A stretch of 10,385 nt of DNA, taken from positions 1-10,385 of the forward strand of contig NZJL01000053.1 in assembly GCA_002692165.1 (NCBI GenBank), written 5' to 3'. The DNA comes from Porticoccaceae bacterium. Lineage in GTDB: Bacteria; Pseudomonadota; Gammaproteobacteria; Pseudomonadales; Porticoccaceae. Under the pieces are notes generated by a model. It was given only the letters and a program-made list of their open reading frames with translations, was not told the DNA's origin and made no database searches. The position numbers were made by a program, and so were the translations under genes. Below, one piece after another: positions 1 through 7,870 of this stretch; positions within the stretch are counted from its first letter, which is position 1; every line of letters starts with the position of its first letter.

Positions 1-51
1 AGGACATGATGATATTTTTAATTTTAATGTTCCTCCAGTTTTATTGAAATA

Positions 52-1281
52 TTATGTTGAAGTAACCAATTCAGAAAGTGGGGATCCTGTTGAAAGAATG
101 GTATGAAGGCTTCTCAGATCATGGGTTCGGACCAACCGAGCATCGCTCTTCTTTAGGGCAGCTATGTATTTAGCACTGACGCCAAAAACACTAATCTCCT
201 CTTGCACGGCAATATCTATTAATGATTCTGGCTTGGGATAAAAAGGTGAGCCGTCGTAAAGGACCAGAGTTGCTTTTGAAGCGAGGCCCGTTACTAACCA
301 ATTCCACATCATCCAACCACAAGTTGTGAAGAAAAAGAGTACGTCTTCTGGTTTTAAATTGGTATGCAACTGATGCTCTTTTAGATGCTGGATCAAGGAG
401 CCACCTCCGCTATGCACAATGCATTTTGGCACCCCTGTGGTTCCTGATGAGTACATGATATAGAGAGGATGATCAAAGGGCAGTTGCTCGAAACATAGGT
501 CAGACGGACCATAGGTTTTGGAAAAATGTTCGAATAAGATCGTATTTGGAATTTCGCTGATTCGTATCCTCTGGTCGGTAACGGGAATCAGCACGAGCTG
601 CTCGATACTCTCGATTCGACTACAGATTTCTTTCAGTTTCGGCAAAGAATTGAGTGTCTTTCCATTATAAAAGTACCCATCACTCGCAAAAAGCACTTTT
701 GGAGTGATCTGTCCAAAGCGGTCCATTACCCCATTGATCCCAAAATCTGGAGAGCATGAAGACCAGACTGCGCCAATGGAGCTGGTTGCTAGCATAGCCA
801 CAATGGTTTCGGGGATGTTTGGCATGAAACCAGCAACGCGGTCTCCGCTGATTACTCCGAGTTGCCGTAGCCCCTTGGCGCAGGCTGCCACTTGCTCATA
901 GAGTTCGGAATAACTCACAGTCCGACGAGTTCCATTCTCGAGCAGACTAATAATTGCTATTCTGTTGCTTCGATCGCGAAGTAGGTTCTCGGCAAAATTG
1001 AGTCTCGCCCCCGGGAACCATTTTGCTCCGGGAAACTTGTCTCGGTTTTCCAACACTGTGTCCCACTTTTTGGAGCAGCGGATTTCTCCAAACTCCCAGA
1101 CTTGTTTCCAAAATTGCTCAGGGTGGCAAACTGACCATTCGTGCAATTTGTGATATCGATCAAATTCTAGACCTAGGTCAGATTTAACTTTTTCATGGAA
1201 GGAAGTCAGGTTACTTTGCTGAATGGAGTGCTCATCTGGCACCCACAGAGGAGTTCTATCACTTCTGTTGTCCGCGCTCAT
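52..1281 (-). pseudogene. Acetoacetyl-CoA synthetase, truncated (probable pseudogene)
   Basis: The family (ANL adenylating enzymes) joins acetoacetate to CoA using ATP in the cytoplasm. Seen here: an N-terminal ACAS-type segment with WFPGARLNFAENLL, the AMP-binding P-loop YSSGTTGVPK at about residues 277-286, GWMMWNW just after it, and LSTGSPLS at the end. Start chosen at ATG 1281 because GGAG lies 7 nt upstream (1289-1292 on the minus strand); an upstream in-frame ATG at 1335 lacks this support. The frame stops with TAA after 409 residues, whereas the family is about 650 residues, so the C-terminal adenylation part and the catalytic lysine region are missing. After SPLSE the sequence no longer fits the family. 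The last 50 bases of the window still give scattered GGT and ISSC-like matches in shifting frames, suggesting indel decay rather than a clean end. The window edge hides the rest. Family call is strong; pseudogene status is an inference. Confidence 0.85.
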
Positions 1282-1625
1282 AACGTTGCTCCAAGGATTT
1301 TTGATGAAAAATATTGGATAGTTCAATATTATCATTTTTTTGGATTAAGCGATGATTTGAGGCATATTGGTTTTTTGATAAGCGTCAAGCTGGCGTTAAA
1401 ATTCTGGCCCTTGATAATTGGCGTGCAGTAAATGCATAGAAAATATTTTGTTGCCCGTTCACACCACTCATTTATAAGAGATGGGCGAGTAGATCTTAAA
1501 TTTTTTTAGTATAATTCGAATTATGACGGCGAAATGATGAACGCAGTCATTCATTCTAAGGCAGTTTCAATATTATACTTTTAGTTGCGTTGATTCCGAA
1601 TACTGATTACGAAGGAGATAAGAGA
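1282..1625. other. Divergent intergenic region between acetoacetyl-CoA synthetase and gor
   Basis: About 340 bases between two divergently oriented genes. It should hold both promoters. I see no protein-like reading frame in it: the plus-strand ORF reaching 1431 is antisense to the synthetase start. It is AT-rich and contains the 14-base palindrome listed separately. A minus-strand TTGACG (1383-1388) with a poor -10 about 16 bases on (1361-1366) is the best, but weak, promoter candidate for the synthetase. Confidence 0.5.
1510..1524 (+). promoter_or_regulatory. Candidate gor promoter -10 overlapped by a 14-base palindrome
   Basis: ATAATTCGAATTAT at 1511-1524 is a perfect inverted repeat, and TATAAT at 1510-1515 matches the -10 consensus exactly. 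The palindrome thus overlaps the possible -10 box, as an operator would. There is no good -35 hexamer 16-18 bases upstream, so the promoter reading is tentative. The start codon of gor lies about 100 bases downstream. Confidence 0.35.
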
Positions 1626-2981
1626 GTGGCTGATAAGTTCGATTATGACTTGTTTGTAGTTGGAGCCGGATCCGGTGGGGTTCGTGCCGCGCGCATGGCT
1701 GCGAGTGCAGGAGTAAGAGTGGGTATAGCAGAGAACCGTGACCTTGGCGGGACCTGTGTGAATGTTGGTTGCGTTCCTAAAAAATTGTTCGTTTACGCCT
1801 CAAAATTTTCAGAAACATTTCATATTGGCAATAGTTTTGGTTGGTCTTCTGAAGCAGCGACATTTGACTGGCCTACGCTGAGGGACAACAAAAACACTGA
1901 AATAGCGCGACTGAACGCCATTTATGCTCATCTGTTGGACAGTAGTGGAGCAGATCTATTCTCCGAACGGGCAGTCTTGAGTGATGCAAATACAATCGCG
2001 GTGGGCGGCCGGAATTACACTGCCCGATACATTTTACTGGCGGTTGGTGGTTGGCCTCACATCCCCGAGTTTCCCGGTAGTCAGTACGCTTTATCTTCAA
2101 ATGAGATGTTTTCTCTGGAAAGGCTGCCTGCAACAGCTGTTGTTGTTGGAGGAGGCTACATAGCCCTCGAGTTTGCAGGTATTTTGAACGGTTTGGGGGT
2201 ATCCACGCACCTGATCTATAGGGGACAGCGGTTACTCAAATCATTCGATTCGGAGATGATCGACAAAGTCGAGCAGGGAATGCGCGCCAAGGGGGTCAAA
2301 ATTCATCTTAATACCACTGTTGAAAGGATAGAGCGCGTCAATGAATCACATGAAGTATTCTTGAGTGACAAAGGTCGTCTTTCCGCAGATCTAGTCCTTT
2401 ATGCCACTGGTAGGCAAGCTAATACTGACAATCTGGGCCTAGACAACACGTCAGTTAAAACAAGACGCAATGGATCAATCATCGTTGATAAAAATTTTAA
2501 AACCCATGAGCCTTCAATTTTCGCATTGGGGGATGTTATCGACCGGGTGCAATTGACGCCGGTAGCGATTCAAGAAGCTATGGTATTGGTTGACTACCTT
2601 TTCGGACGAGCCGAGCAAACAGTCGCTTATCACAATATTCCCACGGCGGTGTTTAGTCAACCGGAGTTTGCAAGTGTTGGAATGACGGAAGAGCAGGCAA
2701 AAGTATCATCCAAAGGAGTATCTGTTTTTGTCTCCGATTTCAGGCCGATGTTTCAATCCCTCAGCGGAGGAGATGATAGGATTACCATGAAACTAGTGGT
2801 TGAACTCGCTAGTGATCTGGTTTTGGGTTGCCATATGGTCGGCGAACATGCCGCTGAGATTATTCAGGGCATGGCAATAGCTATGAGTGCTGGGGCGACC
2901 AAAAAGCAATTCGATTCGACTATTGGGATACATCCCTCAGCGGCCGAAGAATTTGTAACAATGAGAACATCAGCACGGTAG
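1626..2981 (+). CDS. gor: Glutathione-disulfide reductase
   Basis: Cytoplasmic FAD enzyme that reduces glutathione disulfide with NADPH. The start is GTG at 1626: AAGGAG at 1612-1617 sits 8 nt upstream, giving 451 residues, close to E. coli Gor (450). Seen: FAD-binding GAGSGG at residues 13-18, redox disulfide GGTCVNVGC with C44 and C49, NADPH-binding GGGYIALEFAG, Arg199 in IYRGQR and Lys205 where E. coli has its second NADPH-binding Arg (R204), the second FAD motif around ALGDV, and the C-terminal catalytic pair in HPSAAEE (H436, E441). All parts are in family order and complete. The disulfide and the C-terminal His/Glu separate it from BphA4-type ferredoxin reductases, which lack them, so it is probably not the electron donor of the Rieske genes 190 bases downstream. 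Use of NADPH rather than NADH is inferred from Arg199. Confidence 0.95.
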   Translation: MADKFDYDLFVVGAGSGGVRAARMAASAGVRVGIAENRDLGGTCVNVGCVPKKLFVYASKFSETFHIGNSFGWSSEAATFDWPTLRDNKNTEIARLNAIYAHLLDSSGADLFSERAVLSDANTIAVGGRNYTARYILLAVGGWPHIPEFPGSQYALSSNEMFSLERLPATAVVVGGGYIALEFAGILNGLGVSTHLIYRGQRLLKSFDSEMIDKVEQGMRAKGVKIHLNTTVERIERVNESHEVFLSDKGRLSADLVLYATGRQANTDNLGLDNTSVKTRRNGSIIVDKNFKTHEPSIFALGDVIDRVQLTPVAIQEAMVLVDYLFGRAEQTVAYHNIPTAVFSQPEFASVGMTEEQAKVSSKGVSVFVSDFRPMFQSLSGGDDRITMKLVVELASDLVLGCHMVGEHAAEIIQGMAIAMSAGATKKQFDSTIGIHPSAAEEFVTMRTSAR

Positions 2982-3038
2982 TCTTTTAAGCCATTTCCTC
3001 TTGTTAATTGAAATATTGATGTTTTTAAACATCGAAGA

Positions 3039-3185
3039 TTACTCTAATGGTAATCGCAGATCGCGAAGAGATTTGAAGCTTTCATCTAACAAGTTGTAAG
3101 CCAAAGCTGCAATTGCTAACATTTCTAGAATGTATGCCTCAAACTTAATCTCAAACTTTTTCGGTCGACTAGAATGATTTTTCAT
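3039..3185 (-). CDS. Possible small protein of 48 residues, unrecognised
   Basis: A minus-strand reading frame with ATG at 3185 (complement) and TAA at 3039-3041 fills most of the gap between gor and the ferredoxin gene. The product begins MKNHSSRPKKFEIKF and then reads like one amphipathic helix (LEMLAIAALAYNLL) followed by a charged tail ending in LRLPLE. The amino acid make-up is protein-like, but there is no visible ribosome binding site and it overlaps the ferredoxin start by 12 bases on the opposite strand. I do not recognise a family. It could equally be the tail of a decayed gene, or chance. Confidence 0.2.
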   Translation of the reverse strand: MKNHSSRPKKFEIKFEAYILEMLAIAALAYNLLDESFKSLRDLRLPLE

Positions 3186-3488
3186 CAGGTGATTGAACTA
3201 ACAAAGCTTGCAAACAATAAAGCTAGTGTTGCCAATTTAAATGGGAATGAAATTTTGGTGGGCGTAACCAACAAAGGGTATTTTGCTGTAGAAAATAACT
3301 GTCCGCATCAGAATAAGCCTCTTTGCGGTGGGCGTATTCGGCATGGGCATATTTCCTGTCCTGTTCATGGTATGCGTTTCAACCTGGAGACCGGATCACC
3401 AGTGGGCCAACTGACTAATAAGTCAATTAAGGTTTATGACGCTCGGGTAAATGGAGATTGGCTGGAGGTCGGCGAGCTAGATGAATAG
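3174..3488 (+). CDS. Rieske [2Fe-2S] ferredoxin
   Basis: Small soluble electron carrier of 104 residues, the usual size for BphA3-type ferredoxins that feed electrons to Rieske oxygenases. The cluster ligands are plain: C43-P-H45 in NNCPHQNKPL and C62-P-V-H65 in SCPVHGMRF, the CxH...CxxH pattern with 16 residues between the halves. The rest fits a single compact Rieske beta domain with no signal peptide. The start at ATG 3174 has no good Shine-Dalgarno sequence. The next gene, a Rieske oxygenase alpha subunit, begins about 26 bases after the stop, so the two are probably cotranscribed and partners. A similar fold occurs in the NirD subunit of nitrite reductase, but the neighbour makes the oxygenase role more likely. 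Confidence 0.88.
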   Translation: MIFHQVIELTKLANNKASVANLNGNEILVGVTNKGYFAVENNCPHQNKPLCGGRIRHGHISCPVHGMRFNLETGSPVGQLTNKSIKVYDARVNGDWLEVGELDE

Positions 3489-3514
3489 GGGCTGTGAAAA
3501 GGGAGTTAGATGTT

Positions 3515-4825
3515 GTGAAAAACGATAGACCGGCCGAGATAGACCGGCCTCAATTGAGAGGTGACCCAATTACTGCAAAGCGTTACGTTAGTCGGGAATA
3601 TTTCAAGTACGAACTAAATAACATGTGGCGAAAAACATGGCATATTGCGGGCTTAGCCTATCAAGCACCAGAATCGGGCGATTACCTTGTGGCGGAAGTG
3701 GGACCGGAGTCGGTCATCGTTGTTCGACGGGCTGATGGCTCATTTAGTGGCTATTTTAATGTGTGTCCCCACCGGGGAGCTCGTGTTTCTGAGGGGCCCT
3801 ATGGCTATGCAGAGCAATTTACCTGTCCATACCATGGATGGCAATTTGATCTTGATGGTCGCGTGGTAAATGTTCCGGGACCTGAAGACTTTGAGCGCGG
3901 AAATCCCTGCGAAAAACTTGGTTTGCAAGCAGTTGTTGTGGAAGTACTCTTTGGAATGGTTTGGTTTAATATGGACTCTGGCTGCGAGTCTCTGACCCAA
4001 TATTTGGGCGAAAATATCACGAATGAAATAGGAAGTTATCGTATTGAGGAAATGGTTCGTGTGCTCGACATGACAGCCTCTACAGATTGCAATTGGAAGG
4101 TGCTATCAGACAATTTCAATGAGGCTTATCATGTTCAGGTTGTGCATCCTGAATTGATGCCCTACATCGAAACCCAAGGAGATTTTTCTCAAATTGATTT
4201 GCTCCCAAATGGGCACAACCGCGGGTGGTTCGCCTCGTATCAACCGTCGACCTTGCATGAGGGGCCAGTACAAGAACCCCTTCCCAGCCTCCTAGGTGAG
4301 TGGGATATTCCAGTTCCGGAGGAGCCTACAATGAAAAAACTGCGGCAACTGAGGATAGACGTGCAAAAAAAGAAGCGAGAGCAAGGTTCAGCCCGGGGCT
4401 TCAATCATTATGCTCACCTTAAAGATTATCAGTTAACCGACTACATTATTTATAACATCTTCCCTAATTCTGTTATTACAGTTGGACCCGATGGTGTGCA
4501 ATTACTTCGTCCCAGACCACATCCCTCTGATCCGGCTAGGTGTCTTTTTGATCATTGGTGGATGGTGCCCAGAATTGATGGGCGGACGCATACTCCGTCG
4601 CCTGCGGGCGGCCCTCCATTGCCGGTGGAAGATGCTGAGCATCAGGCCTTCGCATATGGGGACAAATCCTTGGGAATCACCGCAGATCAGGATCTAAGTA
4701 TTGGAGCAATACAGCAGCAGGGATTTGGCTCAATTGGGTTCAAAGAATTTTATCTCAGTGACACGGAGATAAGATTGCAAAACTTTCACGAGAGGCTCAA
4801 CGATTATCTTAACGGTACCGCATGA
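3515..4825 (+). CDS. Rieske non-haem iron oxygenase, alpha subunit
   Basis: Oxygenase component that uses O2 and electrons from a ferredoxin to hydroxylate or dealkylate a small organic substrate. With GTG 3515 it has 436 residues. That start has AGGGAG 9 nt upstream; an in-frame GTG at 3494 would add 7 residues but its AGGGG is only 2 nt away. N-terminal Rieske domain: C84-P-H86 and C104-P-Y-H107 (NVCPHRGARV, CPYHGWQF). Catalytic domain: D199-N-F-N-E203-A-Y-H206 and H211, the two iron histidines with the usual bridging acid as Glu, not Asp; the third iron ligand is probably D391 or D393 in TADQDLS. Glu at the bridge is known in the carnitine oxygenase CntA, so an alpha-only enzyme is possible, but substrate cannot be assigned. 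Complete, in an apparent operon with the upstream ferredoxin. A broken paralogue lies downstream and shares LRGDPIT near the N-terminus. Confidence 0.92.
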   Translation: MKNDRPAEIDRPQLRGDPITAKRYVSREYFKYELNNMWRKTWHIAGLAYQAPESGDYLVAEVGPESVIVVRRADGSFSGYFNVCPHRGARVSEGPYGYAEQFTCPYHGWQFDLDGRVVNVPGPEDFERGNPCEKLGLQAVVVEVLFGMVWFNMDSGCESLTQYLGENITNEIGSYRIEEMVRVLDMTASTDCNWKVLSDNFNEAYHVQVVHPELMPYIETQGDFSQIDLLPNGHNRGWFASYQPSTLHEGPVQEPLPSLLGEWDIPVPEEPTMKKLRQLRIDVQKKKREQGSARGFNHYAHLKDYQLTDYIIYNIFPNSVITVGPDGVQLLRPRPHPSDPARCLFDHWWMVPRIDGRTHTPSPAGGPPLPVEDAEHQAFAYGDKSLGITADQDLSIGAIQQQGFGSIGFKEFYLSDTEIRLQNFHERLNDYLNGTA

Positions 4826-4837
4826 TTTTCTCAGAGG

Positions 4838-4859
4838 ATCTGCCACTTTTGAGGCAGAT
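4838..4859 (+). other. Intergenic hairpin
   Basis: ATCTGCC (4838-4844) and GGCAGAT (4853-4859) form a perfect 7-bp stem with an 8-base loop, in the 58-base gap between the Rieske alpha gene and the NTF2-like gene. No T-run follows, so it does not look like a full intrinsic terminator. It could weaken read-through or stabilise the upstream mRNA end. Confidence 0.35.
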
Positions 4860-4883
4860 AATGATCATTTAAGGAGAAGATTT

Positions 4884-5486
4884 ATGAAATGGGTGACGAC
4901 TCTTCTTTGCACCATCAGTGAAAAAAGTGTGCAGTTGGCTCTCAATCGTCTGGCAATAATGAAACTAATGGGCGCAATTTTTGGATTGATGATTTTAACG
5001 GCGCTCTCTCACAGCACGGAGATCGGCAGTGATATCAATGCAAAGAAAAATAGTGGACCAATTGCAGACAGATTGGCAATCCGAGAGCTTATAGAATCTT
5101 ACAACGCTGCAGTGATAGAAAATGACGCCGAGGCTTGGGGGGCGAACTGGAGTAAAGACGGACTCTGGAATTTAGGAGAAGGTCAGGAGATAGTGGGACG
5201 AGAGGCAATCTTGAGGCATTGGAAGGACGCAATGGAGGTATTCAGTTTCGTAGGAATGTTCGCCCAGCCGAAATTCATTTCTATCGACAGAGACACCGCA
5301 AATGCCCACTGGCATACTAATGAACTGGCAAAAAAGATTGATGGTGAAATGCTGAGATTTATCGGGCTTTATAAAGACGTTTACCGTCGAGAAGCAACTG
5401 GTTGGAAAATTCTCGAACGCCGATATGAGATTCTGCTTTTGGAAAAACCGGTTTATAAATCAAGTAATTCGAAAGAATGGAGATAA
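4884..5486 (+). CDS. NTF2/SnoaL-like protein with a putative export signal
   Basis: 200 residues. From about residue 60 the protein follows the SnoaL-like (NTF2 fold) pattern: ADRLAIRELIESYNAAV with the typical helix and Asp, AWGANWSKDGLWNL, GREAILRHW, then beta strands ending in GWKILERRYEI. Members are small cone-shaped barrels acting as isomerases, dehydratases or binding proteins, and beta subunits of ring-hydroxylating oxygenases share the fold. The start ATG 4884 is backed by AAGGAG 7 nt upstream (4871-4876). Odd: about 25 residues precede a second methionine, followed by a hydrophobic stretch (LMGAIFGLMILTAL) that resembles a signal peptide or anchor with an unusually long n-region. 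Placed between two Rieske oxygenase genes and likely in the same transcript. The reaction is unknown; a periplasmic location is an inference. Confidence 0.75.
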   Translation: MKWVTTLLCTISEKSVQLALNRLAIMKLMGAIFGLMILTALSHSTEIGSDINAKKNSGPIADRLAIRELIESYNAAVIENDAEAWGANWSKDGLWNLGEGQEIVGREAILRHWKDAMEVFSFVGMFAQPKFISIDRDTANAHWHTNELAKKIDGEMLRFIGLYKDVYRREATGWKILERRYEILLLEKPVYKSSNSKEWR

Positions 5487-5560
5487 CACGAGAATTTTTT
5501 TGACTATGTGAGCATGCTAATTTGGGAGATTGTTTAATAAAAATTGCTGCTGATCAACTC

Positions 5561-6553
5561 ATGAATGTAAGAGATTCAGGAATTTTGCGAGGTGATCCAA
5601 TTACAGGTGATCGATATACCTGTGCTGATTTCTCGGCGAAAGAGTGGAAGTACCTCTGGAAAAAGATCTGACATGTAGCGGGTCGGGAGAGCGAGCTTCA
5701 GGACGGGGGGGATTTCATAGTACACAACTTTATGAAAGAGTCGGTGTTCGTTGTGAAGCAAGAGGACGGCAGCTTGAAAGCTTTTTACAATGCGTGTTGG
5801 CATCGTGGCCTGCGCTTGGTGAGCGGCAGTTCGAGCGTGATAGATGAATTTTATTGTCCGGATCATGTATGTTAATTGCGAATTGACGGGTCTTTAAAAA
5901 ATGTTCAGGATCCCGAGGATTTACCGGAAACTGCTTGTGGGAAACTTAAATTAGTTCAATTGCGTTGTGAAACCTGGGGAGGATTTGTCTGGTGCACAAT
6001 GGAAGCTGATGCACCTGATTTGTTGGGCTACTTATCGCCGATACTGGAGCTTTACAAAAATTATCCCCTGGAAAGACTCGTACGAGTCTTTTGGATGAGG
6101 ATTGACTTACCCACAAATTGGAAGTTTGCTATCGATAATTTTGATGAATCCTACCATACTCGCACTGCGCATCCTCGGGTTCCACCATGTATTGATGAGG
6201 ATTATTGGACCTCAAGACTTGAAATATGGTCGTAAGGACATGGCCGCACAGTTCAGCCGATGCGACCTTCTTTGTCAGACCGATTGTCAGCCGGAGAGGT
6301 TCATCCGTTTGATCAGATTCTAGAATACTGGGACATCGACTCCAGTCAATATTATAGCTTTGAGAGCAAGGTTACGCGGGGATGGCGGGATCTTAAAGCG
6401 AAAAAGAGGGAGACTTGGCCAGCCCGCGGTTACGAGCATTGCAGTGAAATGAATGATGAGCAACTTACTGATAGCTTACACACGGTAATTTTTCCTAATA
6501 TCACCATGTCGTTTTTACCCGATAATATTATTTTTTTAGATAGTTTAAGTTGA
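5561..6553 (+). pseudogene. Second Rieske oxygenase alpha subunit, broken
   Basis: One reading frame from ATG 5561 to TGA 6553 reads through as a Rieske oxygenase paralogous to the upstream intact gene, but contains three in-frame stops: TGA 5669-5671, TAA 5873-5875 and TAA 6233-6235. The first falls where the intact copy has Trp (TWHIAG against I*HVAG); the second where it has Gln, just after CPYHGW, here degraded to CPDHVC. The CxH half (NACWHRG) and the iron site DNFDESYHTRTAH remain. The reading ends with DNIIFLDSLS, where the intact paralogue continues with RPRPHPSDP, so roughly the last 100 residues, including the third iron ligand, are gone. The frame is not shifted anywhere, so the damage is by substitutions plus a 3' loss. 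Clearly recognisable family, non-functional as read. No good ribosome binding site precedes the start. Confidence 0.9.
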
Positions 6554-6709
6554 TTTTTATAAGGCCAAGTGTTCTCATTGCACAAAAGAAAAATAATAGA
6601 GTGCTGAGTGTCATTGACTCCTTTCTGACTGTCCCGTTCCGACCCTCTGTATGGCGATCATCTCGTCTCTTCGTGCGGACCTAAAGTAACCTAGAAAGGG
6701 GATGCAATT

Positions 6710-7825
6710 ATGATATTTTTGAAAACAATCAGGCTTGTATTGTTCTTGTGTGCTGTAGGCTCCCTATTCGCCTGTGTCGGAGATAAAAAAACGCCGCTGG
6801 ACTCGAAAGTTTATTCGTCAACTGCAGATGCTGATTGCCCACTGGGCGATCTCCCTAGTGCAGATGAACTGAACATAACCGGACTGATTCATTTTAATAT
6901 CAATGTAAGAGATTACTCACGTTCCAGAGATTTCTACCGTGCTGCTGGGTTTACGGATCAGATCGGCCCATTTCCAGAAACTAATACCATAGAGGTGTCT
7001 AAGGGCGTTGGAATCGATAAACTTTACCGGATGCATGCCGAGCTTATTCACTTGGGTAGTCTTCCTGATGGACCCGTGGATCTTACTGTTCCAACTGGGC
7101 GACTCATTGATCTTATCGATTGGAAAGATCCCGAGCGCTTGGAGCCGCCCTACTCAGCCATTAACCATCTCGGAATAACCTATTTCTCTCTAAAGACTAA
7201 CGAGCTCGACGATCATCTGTCCCGGTTGATCGATGCAGGGGCCACAATGGTTGTCGGGCCAGTCAGAGAGACTTCAGGGGATCGCGCAGCGATGATTAGG
7301 GACCCTGATGGAACATTTGTGAAATTGCGTCAGCCCGCTGTTTCATTCTCTCAAGGGGCTGGAGATAGGATTGATTACCTAAACCTAAATGTCAGAAGTT
7401 TTGATTGTTCACAACCCTTCTATGAAATGCTTGGCCTCGAGGTACAAAATATCTCCCAATCTGAAGACGGCGCAGAATTATTACAAGCTATGGGCCTCGG
7501 TATGGGAACAGAAAAACTCGGCCGAATGATGCGACATAAGGTCGATGGGTTCAGAGTGAAATTGAATCAATGGGTCAGACCAACTGCCGTTGGAGAACCA
7601 TACCCCCCGCCACTGACGCACCTCGGGATCCAAAGAATTAACTGTGCCAGCTCTGATCTGGAGAGTGATATTGAGACACTCAAGCGTCACGGGGTGAATT
7701 TTATATCTCCGATAGCGCCTTGCTGTGAGGGAGATGCGTCAACTTTTGGATTTATAATTTTTGAGGACCCCGACGGAATTTATAATCAAATGCTGGGAGT
7801 TATCACGCCACCAAACCAAAAATAA
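6710..7825 (+). CDS. Exported lipoprotein with two VOC (glyoxalase-fold) domains
   Basis: 371 residues. A short signal peptide ends in a lipobox, LFAC, with the lipidated cysteine at residue 22; the Asp usual for inner-membrane retention is not at +2 (CVGD), so an outer-membrane site is possible. Two vicinal-oxygen-chelate domains follow, about residues 57-208 and 217-363. Each has the paired-beta pattern: LIHFNINVRDYSRSRDFY, NHLGITYFSL and RDPDGTFVKLR in the first; LNLNVRSFDCSQPFY, THLGIQRI and EDPDGIYNQM in the second. Metal sites look incomplete. H61 and H153 are present in domain 1, but the usual last Glu is Lys205; domain 2 keeps H304 but has Leu/Asn where ligands are expected. The start has AAAGGGG 8 nt upstream (6695-6701). 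VOC enzymes include glyoxalases, extradiol dioxygenases and isomerases; a binding role is equally possible. It lies downstream of the Rieske genes on the same strand. Confidence 0.82.
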   Translation: MIFLKTIRLVLFLCAVGSLFACVGDKKTPLDSKVYSSTADADCPLGDLPSADELNITGLIHFNINVRDYSRSRDFYRAAGFTDQIGPFPETNTIEVSKGVGIDKLYRMHAELIHLGSLPDGPVDLTVPTGRLIDLIDWKDPERLEPPYSAINHLGITYFSLKTNELDDHLSRLIDAGATMVVGPVRETSGDRAAMIRDPDGTFVKLRQPAVSFSQGAGDRIDYLNLNVRSFDCSQPFYEMLGLEVQNISQSEDGAELLQAMGLGMGTEKLGRMMRHKVDGFRVKLNQWVRPTAVGEPYPPPLTHLGIQRINCASSDLESDIETLKRHGVNFISPIAPCCEGDASTFGFIIFEDPDGIYNQMLGVITPPNQK

Positions 7826-7870
7826 AGACAACTTAAATGAGAGCAAAGTATTGATGTTTGCGAGAGATTA

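Noticed and set aside
1195..1431. A 78-residue plus-strand ORF
   Set aside because: Much of it is antisense to the acetoacetyl-CoA synthetase start and the rest is AT-rich intergenic sequence with no recognisable protein pattern.
1626..2981. Flavoenzyme as the ferredoxin reductase of the Rieske system
   Set aside because: It carries the redox disulfide CVNVGC and the C-terminal HPSAAEE of true glutathione reductase, which BphA4-type reductases lack.
3018..3033. Terminator after gor (GATGTTT and AAACATC)
   Set aside because: The arms are separated by only two bases, too few for a stable loop at full stem length, and no T-run follows.
5669..5671. UGA recoded as tryptophan in the second Rieske gene
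   Set aside because: The intact upstream Rieske gene ends in TGA and uses TGG for Trp. The broken copy also has two TAA stops and damaged motif residues, so decay explains it better.
5644..5847. A 67-residue plus-strand ORF
   Set aside because: It lies out of frame over the broken Rieske gene, whose own frame carries the family motifs.
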